Of a stretch of 64,000 bases of DNA, positions 12,488 through 24,300 are shown piece after piece. A program made the translations under genes and the position numbers. How positions within the stretch are numbered: position 1 is the stretch's first letter; each line of letters starts with the position of its first letter. Source of the DNA: Roridomyces roridus (lineage: Eukaryota; Basidiomycota; Agaricomycetes; Agaricales; Mycenaceae); assembly GCA_029378245.1 (NCBI GenBank), contig JARKIF010000006.1, positions 1,612,001-1,676,000 of the forward strand. The letters are read 5' to 3'. Under the pieces are notes generated by a model. It saw only the letters and a program-made list of their open reading frames with translations. It had not been told where the DNA came from and searched no databases.

Positions 12488-13779
12488 CTACGCACTCAAC
12501 TCGGGCGTATCCGCAAACGACATATCCGTCATCCCAGCAGGGTACCTCTCCCCTTGGACCGCATCCGCCTTGCTCGCCAACTCCCGCACAGCCTCGATGT
12601 CCTCTGCCGACAGCGTGATCGCACCCGCGGCGAGGTTCTCCTCGAGGTACTAAGGGTGCCGGTCAATGTTCCATACATCGCGGTGGACGGACAACGGACC
12701 TTGATCTTCTTCGTCCCAGGGATCGGAATCACGTCCTCACCCTGCGCGAGAACCCACGCGAGCGCAACTTGCCCTGGGGTAGCATTGTACTTGGCGCCGA
12801 TCGCTCCAAGGCCCTCGACGATCTTCAGGATGTTGGGGAAGTTTTCCGTGCTGTATCTGTTCGAATATTCTTGAGCATGAGAACGGACGAGAAAAGAAGA
12901 CAAAACGCTCACCGAGGGATCATCCGGCGGAAATCATCTGCGGCAAAATCGGCTGGAGATTTCTACACAGGTGCCTCAATGAAAAACACTCAGAGACTGG
13001 CCGCAAAATACGTACATATTGCCCAGTAAGCAGACCCCGTCCAAGAGGCAAATATGCGATAATCTTGATGCCGAGTTCACGCGCCGTGGTGAGAATCCCG
13101 ATCTTCGGGTCCTCGATGTCGAGCGTAAAAGGCGAGTACTCGACTTGGTACGCTGCGATGGGATGTACAGCGTGAGCCCGGCGGAGGGTTGCGGCTGAGG
13201 ACTCCGAAATGCCGATGTGCTTTACTTTGCCTTCTCTGAGAAGAATTCGTCAGAAAATGCGATGAAATGGGCGTAAAGCGCACTTGACGAGCTCGGCCAT
13301 GGCGCCGATGGTGTGCTCGATGGGCGTGTTCTTGTCCGGACGCTATAGTCACGTCAAAGAGAGAGATGACTTGTAGAAAACTGCGACGCACGTGAAGATA
13401 GTCCACATCCAGGCGCGCGAGGGAGGATTTTGCCGCCTCATGTACCCGCGCTGGCGTGCCGTCGATGGTGAAATCGGGCTTGAATCCAAACTTGGTGGCC
13501 AGAAAGATCTCGGAGCGCTTTCCAGTCCGTTTAAACCTGCCCCTGGTAAGTGAAATCTAACGATGGAACAGGAGAGACGCACCATTTGCCGATGAGCTCC
13601 TCGGAATCGCCGTACATGTCAGCCGTGTCCCAGAAGGTGCATCCAGCGGCGTAGGCAGCGTCGAGGACTTTGAAGCGGTCCTCGTCGGATTCTATTGCGC
13701 CGTAGAAGCCTGATATGCCCATTGCGCCAAAGCCAATGGCCGAGAAGGTTGCGTTTTCGATGCTGCGAGTAGGAGACAT
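12488..13779 (-). CDS. Aldo/keto reductase, complete, about 7 exons
   Basis: A complete NADPH-dependent aldo/keto reductase of the YakC-like group. The start at 13779 gives [20 protein letters not shown]. The catalytic set is visible: Asp and Tyr in [19 protein letters not shown], Lys in [10 protein letters not shown], and His in LDVDYLH followed after an intron by [15 protein letters not shown]. Then come [38 protein letters not shown] and [20 protein letters not shown]; it ends [10 protein letters not shown]. Introns are about 45-65 bp. It is a close paralogue of the gene cut by the left window edge. Cytosolic; substrate unknown. It lies inside the segment that appears to have been inverted. 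Confidence 0.9.
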
Positions 13780-15058
13780 GGTAGATGAGAATGAGATGAG
13801 GGAAAGTCACGATTACGGGGGCTCTTGTAGGCAGCCATTTGATGTCTTCGTCAGCGTCAACCCCTGCCGCGTCGACGTACGCGTCGACGGCACCGGGCGG
13901 GATCTGGGATGATGTCCAAGCTTGTTCGGGTAGACGGTAACGGTGAGCTGGAAGTCGGATTGAGTGGCAGAGGGACTCGGCAAGGACGTACGCGTCGACG
14001 GCATTGGTCAGCAAACACGGAACTCCGCCGATTACGGAGATCTGTTCCGTCGATCTGGGATCAGATAAGGCTTGCTTTCGCTTTTCACAACTTTTTCATT
14101 ATTTTACCAAGTCCTTGCCATGCGAATCTTCCGACGACCCAAGTTGGACCCAAGCCTACATCGTGCGCGCGTTCGGCAACAAGGCGGCCATTGACGCCAC
14201 AATAGATCCCGTGACCGCGTACTTGCATCGAAATTCTACGCGTCTACGCGTCTGCCACATCCCTTTCATCTCACTTGAACAATCGACCTCATCAGAAAAC
14301 ACTACTGAACCCAAAAATACCCCGTCGAATCAGCCTCACGACCTCACCAACTCTCAAACAATTTTCCCCTGCTAGGGGCGATAGGGCCCTACATACCGAA
14401 CGGCGAGGACGCACACAGTGGGGCGGCGCAATAACATTGAGCTCGGTGGCCTCTCACGTGGCGCGCGGATTCAAGTCTGTAGACAGACGGTACAGGTGGT
14501 ACGATGTCCGAAGTCGTGTTCAGCGCAGAAGAGGGGGTCGACAATAGCAAGGATGAGTGGGAGACCAAGGCGTAGGATGTGGTACTTGCACTTTTCTATC
14601 TTTCCTTTGGAATTCGAGCAGGGGGTTATGTACTTGAGTATCGGGTTCGTATTTATCTGGGCGAATCAGAGATAGCTTGCGAGTCGCGTTTCTTCCAGAC
14701 CTGCAGAGAAGACGCCGCGGTTCTCCGTAATCTGCGATGTGTAAATCTGAGGGCAAAACGTGTCGTTCGCGACTCGGTCTTCAGCTGCATCCAGTCCAAA
14801 AAAATGTCGAGTGGCAACGTGTTCTCGGGAGTGGCCTTGAGTTCTGCGGGAAGAAGAGAGGGATTCAAGGCGTCATTTGTATGTTAGGATAAGGTTTGGG
14901 GTCGCATTGAATTGATTAGGGCCCATGAGATCAACTGGTCCGGGAGAGCTGGTCAAAGCTCAAGTGCATCTGTCGCTTGGATTGTTTTACGTGTATGACA
15001 GAAGAGTCGGCAGCCTTGCACAGGTCTGCAGATCTAGATACACCAATGGTTGTGTCAA
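13780..15058. other. Intergenic, no recognised gene
   Basis: A motif GACGTACGCGTCGACGGCA occurs near 13873 and again near 13984, with a partial palindrome CGTCGACGTACGCGTCGACG. Frames here are short and show no family features. Confidence 0.5.
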
Positions 15059-18032
15059 TAATGCAATGTCCCCGGTGATAAGTGGGGGCAATGTTGCATT
15101 ATTCGCGGCCTCTCACCGCCGGTGAGATGGTAGGGTAATGCATTGTCCCGTTGTTTTGTGCGCAAGGGTTAACAGGCCTGGGTAACTGAGGTAAGCTTCA
15201 AATAAGTCCTCCGAGCATCGCGGACATGCCATTTCTGGAAGGTGTCGGTTCCTTTGTACTTAACATTGATGCCGGATCGTTTTTACTGAGCGATCCAGTG
15301 ATCTTTGGGACATACATATGACAGAGATCAATGGCAGCCCAAAAAGGTCCACAGATCAAAAATCCACAGCCCGGCACAATTGTTACCATCGCAATTGATG
15401 TGATGTATCAAAAAATCAAAATCATAGAGCGGCTCAAGGGCTACAAGAGTTGTCAACATGTGTTTTAGCTCAAATGGCTTGGTTAGGCTGTAAAATGCAA
15501 AATACATTCCCAGACCAGAGTCTTTTTGATCAAGTGAGGGTGAGCGCCGATGTGGTTGTCCCAAAGATCTGGCTTATCATGGCCTTGTTGTCTACTAGTA
15601 TGTTCCCTGTGCCTGCTGCATTCTCTTTTGCTCTGAGGTCCCGGGTTCAATCCCTGGCCTCCTCTTTTTTTTCTCCTGTCCCCAGCAAACAATTCCTGAT
15701 GACACCAGGCATCACAGGATGCTAGCATGATGTGCTGCAACATCACAGTGCCACCAGAATTCTATGTACCTCAAGTTTCCAGTGAATTTGATGCCGATTT
15801 CCAATTGTAGCCACTACGCTTTTGTCCCAAAAAGGCAATTTTTGAGTTTCTGGCCTCTCTGGGCTTCCCATGTTGATTGCTGACAGAATTTTCCACCAGG
15901 TATGTTTCTTGCAGTCTATTGATATGTAACTGTGGCCATTCAAGCTTCCAATGACCCTGTTGTACACCTGTAATTGCACAAATAGACCGGCTTTGGTTGA
16001 TCTCCCAATATTACCTCCCTTTTGGTTCCCTAATACTGCAGCTGCACCTCAGAGAGGTACCTAGAGTCATAGAGATGAGCTCAAAGCAATATGGCCCCAG
16101 GTGCATACCTTGAAGCTGACTTGCAAATGAATCAGTGAAAATGCTGATCTGACTGAAGGCACTGATAATGTCCATTGAGCCTGTGATCCAGGGGCTCATG
16201 AACTTGATGGCATGTCTAATTATCCATTGCAAGTGAGAACTTACCTAAGACTCTCCAACAGACAAGGCAATTGTGTGATACTGCCTGCAACAGACTGTTG
16301 CCTACATTGTGCATTCCCTAGATTTTCCCTGGTGATACAAATAGCTCAGGGGATCTCTGATAGTGTACAGACAGGCTTAAGAGCCAGAGATCACTGATTC
16401 ATGGACTCAGAAACACAAGTTTGAAGAGCATACATTTTGTGATCAATTCAGTGATTGGGCACTAAGGAGGTTGAATAAAGCATATCAGAGACTAGAAATG
16501 GGCAAAGGACGTTCTGAGCACCTCAAATGAGCTTTATATCATCAGATTTGGCGAAGAACTGAGAGAGTTCTGTTCAAGTGGTGTCCGAGCAAATGGCCGA
16601 AATCTTACCTCACAACCGTGACATCCCTCCACCCATTCAGATGCAGCTTGTTCATTTTCCACTTCAATGGATGTATTGGCAACTAGGAACATGTTCCACC
16701 TAAGTTTCAGCCATTGATTGGGCCTACAGAACCCCCCAGAGCAGGAACTCAGGGCATCAGTGCAAAATGATCCTGGTTGTATCTCAGGTTACAACCCCTA
16801 GCTGTGTGATTTCTCATATCAGGCTGGTAAATTATGCCCATTGAATATCCTTTAGGCCATAGGATTGAGCACATGAACTGTACAGGAGGAGAAATGGTGC
16901 AGAGTTGATTTTGACCAAGTTGTGGCAGAATCTCTTTGGACTGACTGGATGCTGTGAAACTAGCTTTCAATTCCAGTTTGGAGAGTATCTGGGCGTCCCA
17001 GACCTCTTGAGATCACATAGAATAGTCTCTCTATCAGCTCATACCACAAGATCAATCACTGGCTTGATGCACCTGGTATTATTCCCCAATGGTCTGAGCA
17101 CTTAGTTTTCAGCAATGAGGTTCATTGAATCATATGTGAAAACACTGAGGAGGATCCTATAAACTATTGAACAAGGCTAGCAAATGTGATCATGAATTGC
17201 AACAAGGGCTCTCTATTCAACCCATACAGTGTCCTGATCATGTTCTGTTGCTTTCCAATAGGAGCAAAAGGATGTATAATGCATCCCAGAACAATGTCTG
17301 ATCAGCATGCATCCCAGAATGCAGAGGGTTCTGCTTAAATTCACTCAAACTGGTGAAAATTCCCTTTTTGGGAAAAAAGCGTAGTGGCTCATGTCAATCA
17401 GGGCTGTCATCAAGTCCGGAAGTTGAAGCATTTCACAAGGTTCTGCTCACATTGAGGGTTTGCTTGTGATGAAAATACATACTAAATGAATGGTGTTACA
17501 CATTTCTGGGTACAGAGGGAAAGCCAGGAGAAAAAAAGGGGGCACCCGGGTTTTGATGCCAGCTTTTCCACAGTGTTTTGCATTCCCTGAGCTAACCAAG
17601 CATTTCCAGTCAAAGGTATATAGGAAGCTCCTGTAGGCCGGAATGCGGGCCACAACTTTGATGTACATCATGATTTGATGGCTGATGCGATGAGCCGCAT
17701 CTGCAATTGATCAACAGTGGCTACTGGCAATGACCATCAGAAAATGATCTAACTCATCACCATCAAAAACTGATCCGTCTATCAAAAATGATTCCTCCAT
17801 CCATCGCCATCAAAAATGATCCAGCGATAACCGTGATCAAACAACAGCGATCAATCTGAGAATGAAAACTATACCATTAAAAAGGCCATTTGAAATGTGA
17901 AATTAAACTCAGAAATAAAACCCTGAGGCCCTCGAAAACAACGGGACATTGCATTACCATCCATCTCACGGGCGGTGAGAGACCGTCAATAATGCAACAT
18001 TGCCCCCACCTATCACCGGGGCCATTGCATTA
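15059..18032. mobile_element. CpG-depleted 2.97-kb element with about 95-bp terminal inverted repeats
   Basis: The left end TAATGCAATGTCCCCGGTGA and the right end (inverted TAATGCAATGGCCCCGGTGA) match over roughly 95 bp, down to the CCCGTTGTTTT boundary. Each end also folds on itself, since AATGCAA at the tip pairs with TTGCATT about 35 bp inside. The interior almost lacks CG dinucleotides (I count about 26 in 2.5 kb), while flanking DNA is CG-rich. Near the right end, 17730-17850, a motif CATCAAAAATGATC recurs four or five times. No transposase frame survives. It is an old, decayed DNA transposon of unknown superfamily; no clear target duplication was found. Confidence 0.75.
15580..15672 (+). 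other. tRNA-like (pol III promoter-like) fragment
   Basis: GGTCCCGGGTTCAATCCCTG at 15638-15657 has a complete T-arm (CCGGG / CCTGG stem around TTCAATC), followed by CCTCCTC and a T-run that could terminate pol III. Upstream, GGCCTTGTTGTCTACTAGTA resembles a D-arm/A-box. No matching 5' acceptor strand is found, so it is not a functional tRNA; it may be a SINE-like or tRNA-derived relic inside the CpG-depleted element. Confidence 0.4.
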
Positions 18033-18448
18033 ATGGTACAGTTATTACTCCTAGATATGGGAATTGACGTCGCATTGCGCGAATAATGGACCCTGAAATC
18101 AAATGAGAACTGGTCTCTTGCTCTCGCATTTCACTCACCGTCGCAGTGTAGTCGTGCACAGCGCGGCATCCACATCTCCTGCACTCAGCAGACTCCCCAA
18201 TAGTGGAGTACTACCCTCCCCTCGCAGGAAATTGCAGGAATATTGCAATTTCCCGAGACGACTCGTCTTGCCACCACCCACCGGTTCGAGCTGGTCATAA
18301 ACCAGCCTTCCTCAGTTACGAACACCGACGCATCCACGGAGGCGTCCCACCTCACGAACAGCTGCGGCTACCCACGACCCGAAATAATTTATCCAGTGAG
18401 TAAGGCTTCACATTTCGCGGGTGGCACGCTCACCGATGGTCCAAAGCG
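18033..18448. other. Intergenic / possible 5' region of the next gene
   Basis: Minus and plus frames are short. CG content returns sharply to the level of the flanks. Nothing else recognised. Confidence 0.4.
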
Positions 18449-19679
18449 ATGGCCTATAGCTACCCCTACCCCTACACCTCTCCCCTTCTCCTCCCCTTCT
18501 CCTCCGCCTTCTTCCCCACCGCGCACACGACGGCCTATGCCACCGTCCCTTCAAGCATCCAAGGGACGCGACTGACTCTCCTCGACGCAAGAACGCGCTG
18601 GGAGAACCGGTGGCTTAGGAGCCAACTCCACCACATCCTCAGCAATCCTGGCCAGACGGATTCCCCCATTCACAAAAGTGAAGGGAACCGTCTGCTCGAA
18701 GCTCTGTCGACCGCGCAGCGTACGGGGACCGACATGATATTCCCTCCCCCGGGCCCCTTGGAGACCCATTTCCAGAGCCGCGCGCGCGTGCCACTGGGGA
18801 TTTTGACTAACGTTGTCGTGCTTGCCGAGGCAAGGAAGGACGAGCAGATACCGGTCGTTGGAGCCAACAGCGGGTCCAAGAACACGAATGAGACGGACAC
18901 GACGCCAAGGATCGCGATGCACGAGATTGTAGGGAACCGCCTCCTCAAGGCCCTGACGACCGCGCAGCGTACGGGGAATGACATGGTATTCCCTCCCCCG
19001 GGCCCCGTGGAGGCACGTTTCCAGAGCTGCGCCAACGTTGTCGCGCCTACCGAGGCGGAGAACCACGAGGAGAAGGCAGAGGCTGAAGCAGTCGTCGGGA
19101 CCTGTGGCGGGTCCAGCGACATGAACGAGCTGTATATGTCAGTGGTGCCAGGGCCCGCCACCGACGAGTCGCGCGCTCCGTCGGTAGCTTCTTCCTACGG
19201 CAGCTTGGACTGGTACCCACACCCGACGCCCGCAGAGGCAGGCGCTCGCCGACGAGCTCTTGGCTCCCGGTATGAAGCAGCGTCTGGACAAGCTGGAGGA
19301 GGACCCTGCCGAGCGAGTCAAGGTCATGGAGGCGATGAAGGCAGGCAACGCGTACGACTATATATTCTCTCTTCTCGAGGAGACGAGTCTGGCCTCTGAC
19401 ACCGAAACCGAGTCGGAATATTCTTGGACGGCGTGTAGCGACTCCACGTCGGAGTTATTCGTCGTCTGGGGCCAGGAGAATGCGACCGGGGATTCAGACG
19501 TGGATGTGCTCGACAAGGCCGGGCGAAACCAGTGGGACCACTTGGTCATCGAGGAGGGCGCGCTTGCTGGACCTCAGACTTCGGATTCGGCGCAGGAGAT
19601 GCGAAACGAGTATTGCGAGACGTTGGAGGATATCCTCGATCTGCTGCGAGCGGTGGACGCCGTGGTAGAGGGCCAATAG
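18449..19679 (+). CDS. Orphan acidic protein with internal duplication, probably frameshifted
   Basis: The first frame (18449 to about 19235) contains two copies of a motif, GNRLLEALSTAQRTGTDMI and GNRLLKALTTAQRTGNDMV, each followed by FPPPGP, from a direct DNA repeat with a period of about 249 bp. Near 19230-19240 coding appears to shift by one base into a second frame that runs QALADELLAPGMKQRLDKL and ends at 19679. That second part is paralogous to 53700-54216 (WDHLVIEEGA against WQHIVIEGGA, then an acidic helix). The homologous region lies only after the shift, so I think this is a frameshift and not two genes. No known domain; probably a lineage-specific orphan. Confidence 0.5.
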
Positions 19680-19936
19680 AGGCTCTCAGAGGGGTGCGCC
19701 AGTTTGAAGCAGGGCGCAAGAGATTCATTTGACGACGGGGAAGCATATTGACTGCATGGGGCAAGCAAAGTCCACGGAGTGTACCATATTGTACTGTTCA
19801 CTTGCTGTGTGTGTTGTAAATCATAATCACCTGCTTTCTTTGCATCTTGAAGCTTGAAGAGTGAAGAGCAGGCGACAAAGTGTCCGATGAGGAGGTGAAG
19901 TGAGCGAGTGGTGTTTCCCATCACTTTCTTCTTCCC

Positions 19937-20139
19937 CAGTGTTCGCCCAGAGGGCTTTGAATCGGGGTCCCAGAGGCTCAAAGGCCTTTCAAAGGGCAAG
20001 GAGCTTTTCTCATAGGGCATCTCAAAGGCCTTTGAGAAACAATGGCATTTTTTCGAACATCAGATTTATGGCCACATAACCGCAGAGATGAGCTGTTTTC
20101 TGAATGCCCAGAACCAGCCAGCTAATTTCTTTCTCTGGT
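19937..20139 (+). mobile_element. 203-bp 5' fragment of a hAT-like MITE
   Basis: Starts CAGTGTTCGCCCAGAGGGCT and matches the first 203 bp of the element beginning at 21308 with one noticed mismatch (GGCAAGGAG against GGCAAGGGG). It stops at CTCTGGT, exactly where the inverted 977-bp transposon piece begins; both share TGAG at the junction. The right-hand TIR is missing. Confidence 0.85.
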
Positions 20140-21115
20140 GAGACAGAGAGTCGGTGAGATGAGGGAAAAGAAGAGGGCGTTGTTGGCGTTTGTTGTCTTC
20201 CGTCCGAATTCAGTCATCAACCACCACCACGTGTTCAGCGGCCGCAAGCTGGAACGCCGGTCACCGATGACCGCGTGGCGTCTTCGACTTCTCTTCCACA
20301 CCCATCGCGAGCCACCCCTCACCTTCGACGACACTCGGGGAACGAGCTGGGTTATCCGCCAACTGCCTAGGCTTCAATTGCACCCAACTACTGCGCCGCA
20401 ACTGCATCGTTGCCAATACTCATCTGTGACTGGAGCTGGGACGGACGGCGACACACTGTGGGAGTTGGTGAGTGGCCGCCATCATCATCGGATTGTCGCC
20501 ACCCTTGCGCCACCCTGTGCCGCCTTGTCATCCATAGCCTGAAGCACGCAGAACGCCATCCACCGGTGTCGGCTTCAGTCCGGGACAAACTATGGACTAA
20601 TTCCAGGTCCGGTGCGGCATTGGGACTGGGTGAGTGGTCATTTTACTCACTCTTTGGCTCTGCTCATGTGCCTAGATGGCTTGTATATCTACTCTGTATG
20701 TTACGTGTCCGTATCGAGCCGTAAAAACCATTCAATCCCCGAGTCGTGCCACTCTTTGAGCGTCTTTCTGTCTTCATTGCACTTGGCCTCTCCGTTACTT
20801 TCCCAGAATTAATGCCACTCATGTCTGCCCCTGTGCCGTTGTGCCTTGCTGTACTTCTATGTTCACAGCGGCTGTCCCCAGAACCGCCCCCACGTATTCC
20901 CTATTCCGGAGTGCATTCCTTACACAACTTGAGCCGTGTCTTTTTTGACCACTTTCTACCCAGAATGAAAAAAGGATTCTCAAAAGACCTGAAGCTTCAA
21001 AAGCCACAGTCTACTCCATAAAAGCTGAACAAAAAGTGGTAAAAAAAGCAAAAGAGGAAAAAGGGCCAGAAAAGCTCTGGAGCCTCCCCGAAAAGAGGGT
21101 GTCAAGTTGCTGATG
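20139..21115 (-). mobile_element. Inverted partial copy 2 of the 1.94-kb TIR element
   Basis: The reverse complement matches 5515-6491 over exactly 977 bp with no length change. I noticed two substitutions, both giving single residue changes in shadow frames, so identity is above 99 percent. The minus-strand left end CATCAGCAACTTGACACC is at 21098-21115 and is flanked by TA (21116-21117). The other end is cut at the MITE fragment. Confidence 0.9.
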
Positions 21116-21151
21116 TAAGTGAATGTCGGGATGGGTATGAAAGGAACTCAC

Positions 21152-21307
21152 CCCATTGTAGAAGCAGTGGAATTGCATTGGATAGTCGCCGTGAGCGCCG
21201 CGGCACAAGTCGAGGACGGGGGAGGGTTGTTGGGGAGATTTGAACTTGTGTACAGATTGAATCCGATAGCGGCCGCAGCGACAACTGCGTTCGTCGTCGG
21301 GGTGACG
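21152..21307 (-). pseudogene. First (N-terminal) exon of the split LysM gene
   Basis: Minus-strand frame with AVVAAAAIGFNLYTSSNL, then a Pro-rich spacer and the Cys-containing CAAALTATIQCNSTAST. This is the typical start of a basidiomycete multi-LysM protein, with a weakly hydrophobic leader. The exon ends at a clean GTGAGT donor (first intron base 21151). The next exon is not downstream on this strand; instead the 977-bp transposon piece follows 36 bp into the intron. The missing exons are at 7470-10782. Upstream the exon is interrupted at 21308 by a MITE, and the frame resumes at 24663-24702. Confidence 0.8.
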
Positions 21308-24300
21308 CAGTGTTCGCCCAGAGGGCTTTGAATCGGGGTCCCAGAGGCTCAAAGGCCTTTCAAAGGGCAAGGGGCTTTTCTCATAGGGCATCTCAAAGGC
21401 CTTTGAGAAACAATGGCATTTTTTCGAACATCAGATTTATGGCCACATAACCGCAGAGATGAGCTGTTTTCTGAATGCCCAGAACCAGCCAGCTAATTTC
21501 TTTCTCTGGTTGAGTAGAAATGGCACCGACAAAGGGGGCGGGTCGTCGTCGGCATTGATGCGCCTTCCGCCGGTGATTGATTGATGCGAAAAGCACGTGA
21601 TCTCAGAGGGCTCTGAGAGCTTTGAAATTCCGCAAAAAATTTCAGAGCCCTCTGCAGAGGGGTCTCAAAGGGCTTTGCCCTTTGGGCGCACCTAAGGAAG
21701 CACCGTTCGCGTACCTCCGGGACCGAGTAGGTAGCTTAAAATGTTGACATGAAGGGTACCTAACAGGCGGCATCTACACAGCGGCGGATCAATTGTTCCC
21801 AATGGGGAAGCTCCTCCTTGCTCAACACCACCACCATCGTCACCGCTCTGACACCCCTCCGCCAATCCACGCTCAAGAGCGCTATGCGCCTGCTTCTCTC
21901 TCACCATCCTCGCTCTCTCAGGCACCCTCACGCCCGCTGAAAGGTCCAAGAAAGGTCTCCGTCGACGCCGCCACCTCTGTTTGACTGTTTCCCGCCCTCC
22001 ATTCGGGCCTTGCACGCAGCCTCCTGAATTTTCCCTCAACAAGATCTTGGCAAATCCGGTGTTCCCGTCGACTGCGACGCTATCGGCGTACCACACCCCT
22101 GGTGGGCCGCTTCCCGCACCGCCTCCGCATTCCTGCTTCAAATATGCCCGTACGACAGCCTGAACATCGAATTACTGCTACGCTTTTGACGAACCACAGG
22201 CCTGACCTACGACACCCCTCCACCTTCGTTCCTCACCTGCACCTCCGTTCCTCCTTGACCCGCACCTCGCTCCGGCCGCTTGGCACGCCGCCTACGCATC
22301 CTTACCTTTCAAATGTGCTCAACACGGTGCTCCCGCCAACTGACTGCGCTGAGGACGCTGCTAATGCAGCACCGGCTGTCCACACTGCAGCCGGGGACCT
22401 TAGGCTAGTTTACCGCCTCCAGATTGGGGATGAAGACATAGGCTTTGGTCCATGCCCTCGAGGCCATCATCCGCGACTCCCTCGAGGCCATCCACACCGT
22501 CTACGGCATCCCCTCCTCCCTCCTCCCTCCTCCCTCCTCCCTCCAGCCTACGACTGTCCTTCACTTGAAGCGTCCTCTGGTGGGTTGCCGTTGGTGTCGC
22601 TCCACCTGCGTACCCACGACCGTCGGCCTTTGTCCATGCCAGCGCAGCAACGGTGCTTCGTCGTCCGAGTCTACGTTGATGCACAGCCCGCAGCCCCAGC
22701 GTTCACTTCGCCTTCTCCTTCTCCCTCCTCGCTCTCCCTGCCTCTCGGCCTTCCTTCTTTCAACGCGTCCTCCGGTGAGTCGGCGTTGGCGTCCGCCGTC
22801 AATCCCCTCGCGCACTTTCGACCATTGGCCGGCCGTTTGTTGATGCTTGCGCAGTAACAGGGCTCTACCCTGGTAGGAGAGGGTAAAATGATGCTGGAAG
22901 TGCGCAACGGATGGGACGGGACGAAGAGGGAATGGCGGCTTGGCTCGGTTACAGGAGGATTTATGTTTGATAGAATTCTTGATTCAACTTGTTTGAGGCC
23001 AAAAGAATTAAACAGAGGATCGGAGGAAGCATGCAAGGCTTCGAACGACATTCCCAACAGTGCTGAGCATTGCTGAGTCGGGGAGGAATTAATTGCTTGA
23101 CAATCTGCGAGCAAGTTGTAACCGAAGTAAGAATCCGTATGAGAAGTACTCCGTCTTTCGAACGAAACGGTATTCGTGGACCAAATCACCCCAGAAAAAC
23201 GGGACAAAAATTCATTTGGGTGCGGCGGACCTAGAACATGAAATCCCGAACTTCAAATGAGTGAATACGAAAGGAAATGCGTGTTAGAGAAAAATAAAAG
23301 TAGGGAACGATCTTTATTCGGCATCCGATTGGCTGTCGGGACATTACTCAATGGTGTGCCGATGCGACGGAGGTGTAGGAGGTGGTCAAATTCTCAAGGA
23401 TTTTGTTTTATCTAGGCTTATACACAAAAGAGATAGTATCACTCAATGTTCTAAGCCTTGGGAATGAAGAGAACAAGAGAGGAAGTAGATCATAATGGAT
23501 TGTGCGGAGGTGCCGTAGGTCACCGGTCACCGGTGGTACAAGCGAGGATAAAAAGCAAGCATCGTCGCACGGCCTACCTTCACAAAACTCGACTCCCAAC
23601 GTTCCATAATCGACCTCCTCTCCCTCCTCACCTCCCAACGTCCCAGGTACCCCCGCTGATACCACCTCTTCACCTCCGACCCTCCTCACCCTCCCCTCCC
23701 GCATCTCCAGAAGAGTAATGATGGACGCCGCGCGCTGCAAATACACCTCACTCCCCCGGCCCACACCACCGCTTTACGCATACCATCCTCCTCATGATGG
23801 AACAACCCACCCACACTCCTCGCCGCCTGCTATCGCCCCTCGTATCTCCCTCCTCTTTGTACTGGATGGCTTGACATTGTTTCAGAAGGGCTCCACCGCC
23901 GTTCAATATGATTGGGTAGCACGCAAAGGAGGGACTAGTAGCACACAAAGGAGGGGCTACCGATACAAGCCGGGGCGCCAATGTGGCAAGCCCCACCTAG
24001 CTTTCGGGAGGACGGAAGCGTCGCAGATGCCAAGGACGTCGAGGTCGTCAAGCCGGCAAGGGCGTGGAGGTGCCAAGGAAGAACGGAGGTGGGGGAGGTG
24101 CCGTAGGTCAAAAGTGTCGCAGCCAATGGGGCATTGGGAGCTGTAACGTTGTGGAAACGTTTTGAAGTCGAGACGCCGATGCTGCGTAGAAGGCAGCCGA
24201 ACGGGGCGCGGGGAGCAGGGAGGTGCCGTAGGTGAGGTTGGTAGGTGGAAGGTTTCGCCGTCGGCGGGAATGGTATAGTGTCTTGAAAACGTTCTCGAGG

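Noticed and set aside
17730..17850. CRISPR-like array (repeated CATCAAAAATGATC)
   Set aside because: Units are short, imperfect and irregularly spaced, and the genome is fungal; they are subterminal transposon repeats.
20138..20542. 134-codon frame identical (one change) to a minus-strand frame at 6088-6492
   Set aside because: Identity comes from the 977-bp transposon repeat, not from protein-level selection; no family features and no start context.
22102..22857. 251-codon frame inside the nested TIR element
   Set aside because: Low-complexity Pro/Leu/Ser composition, competing frames on both strands, no motif; best explained by base composition.
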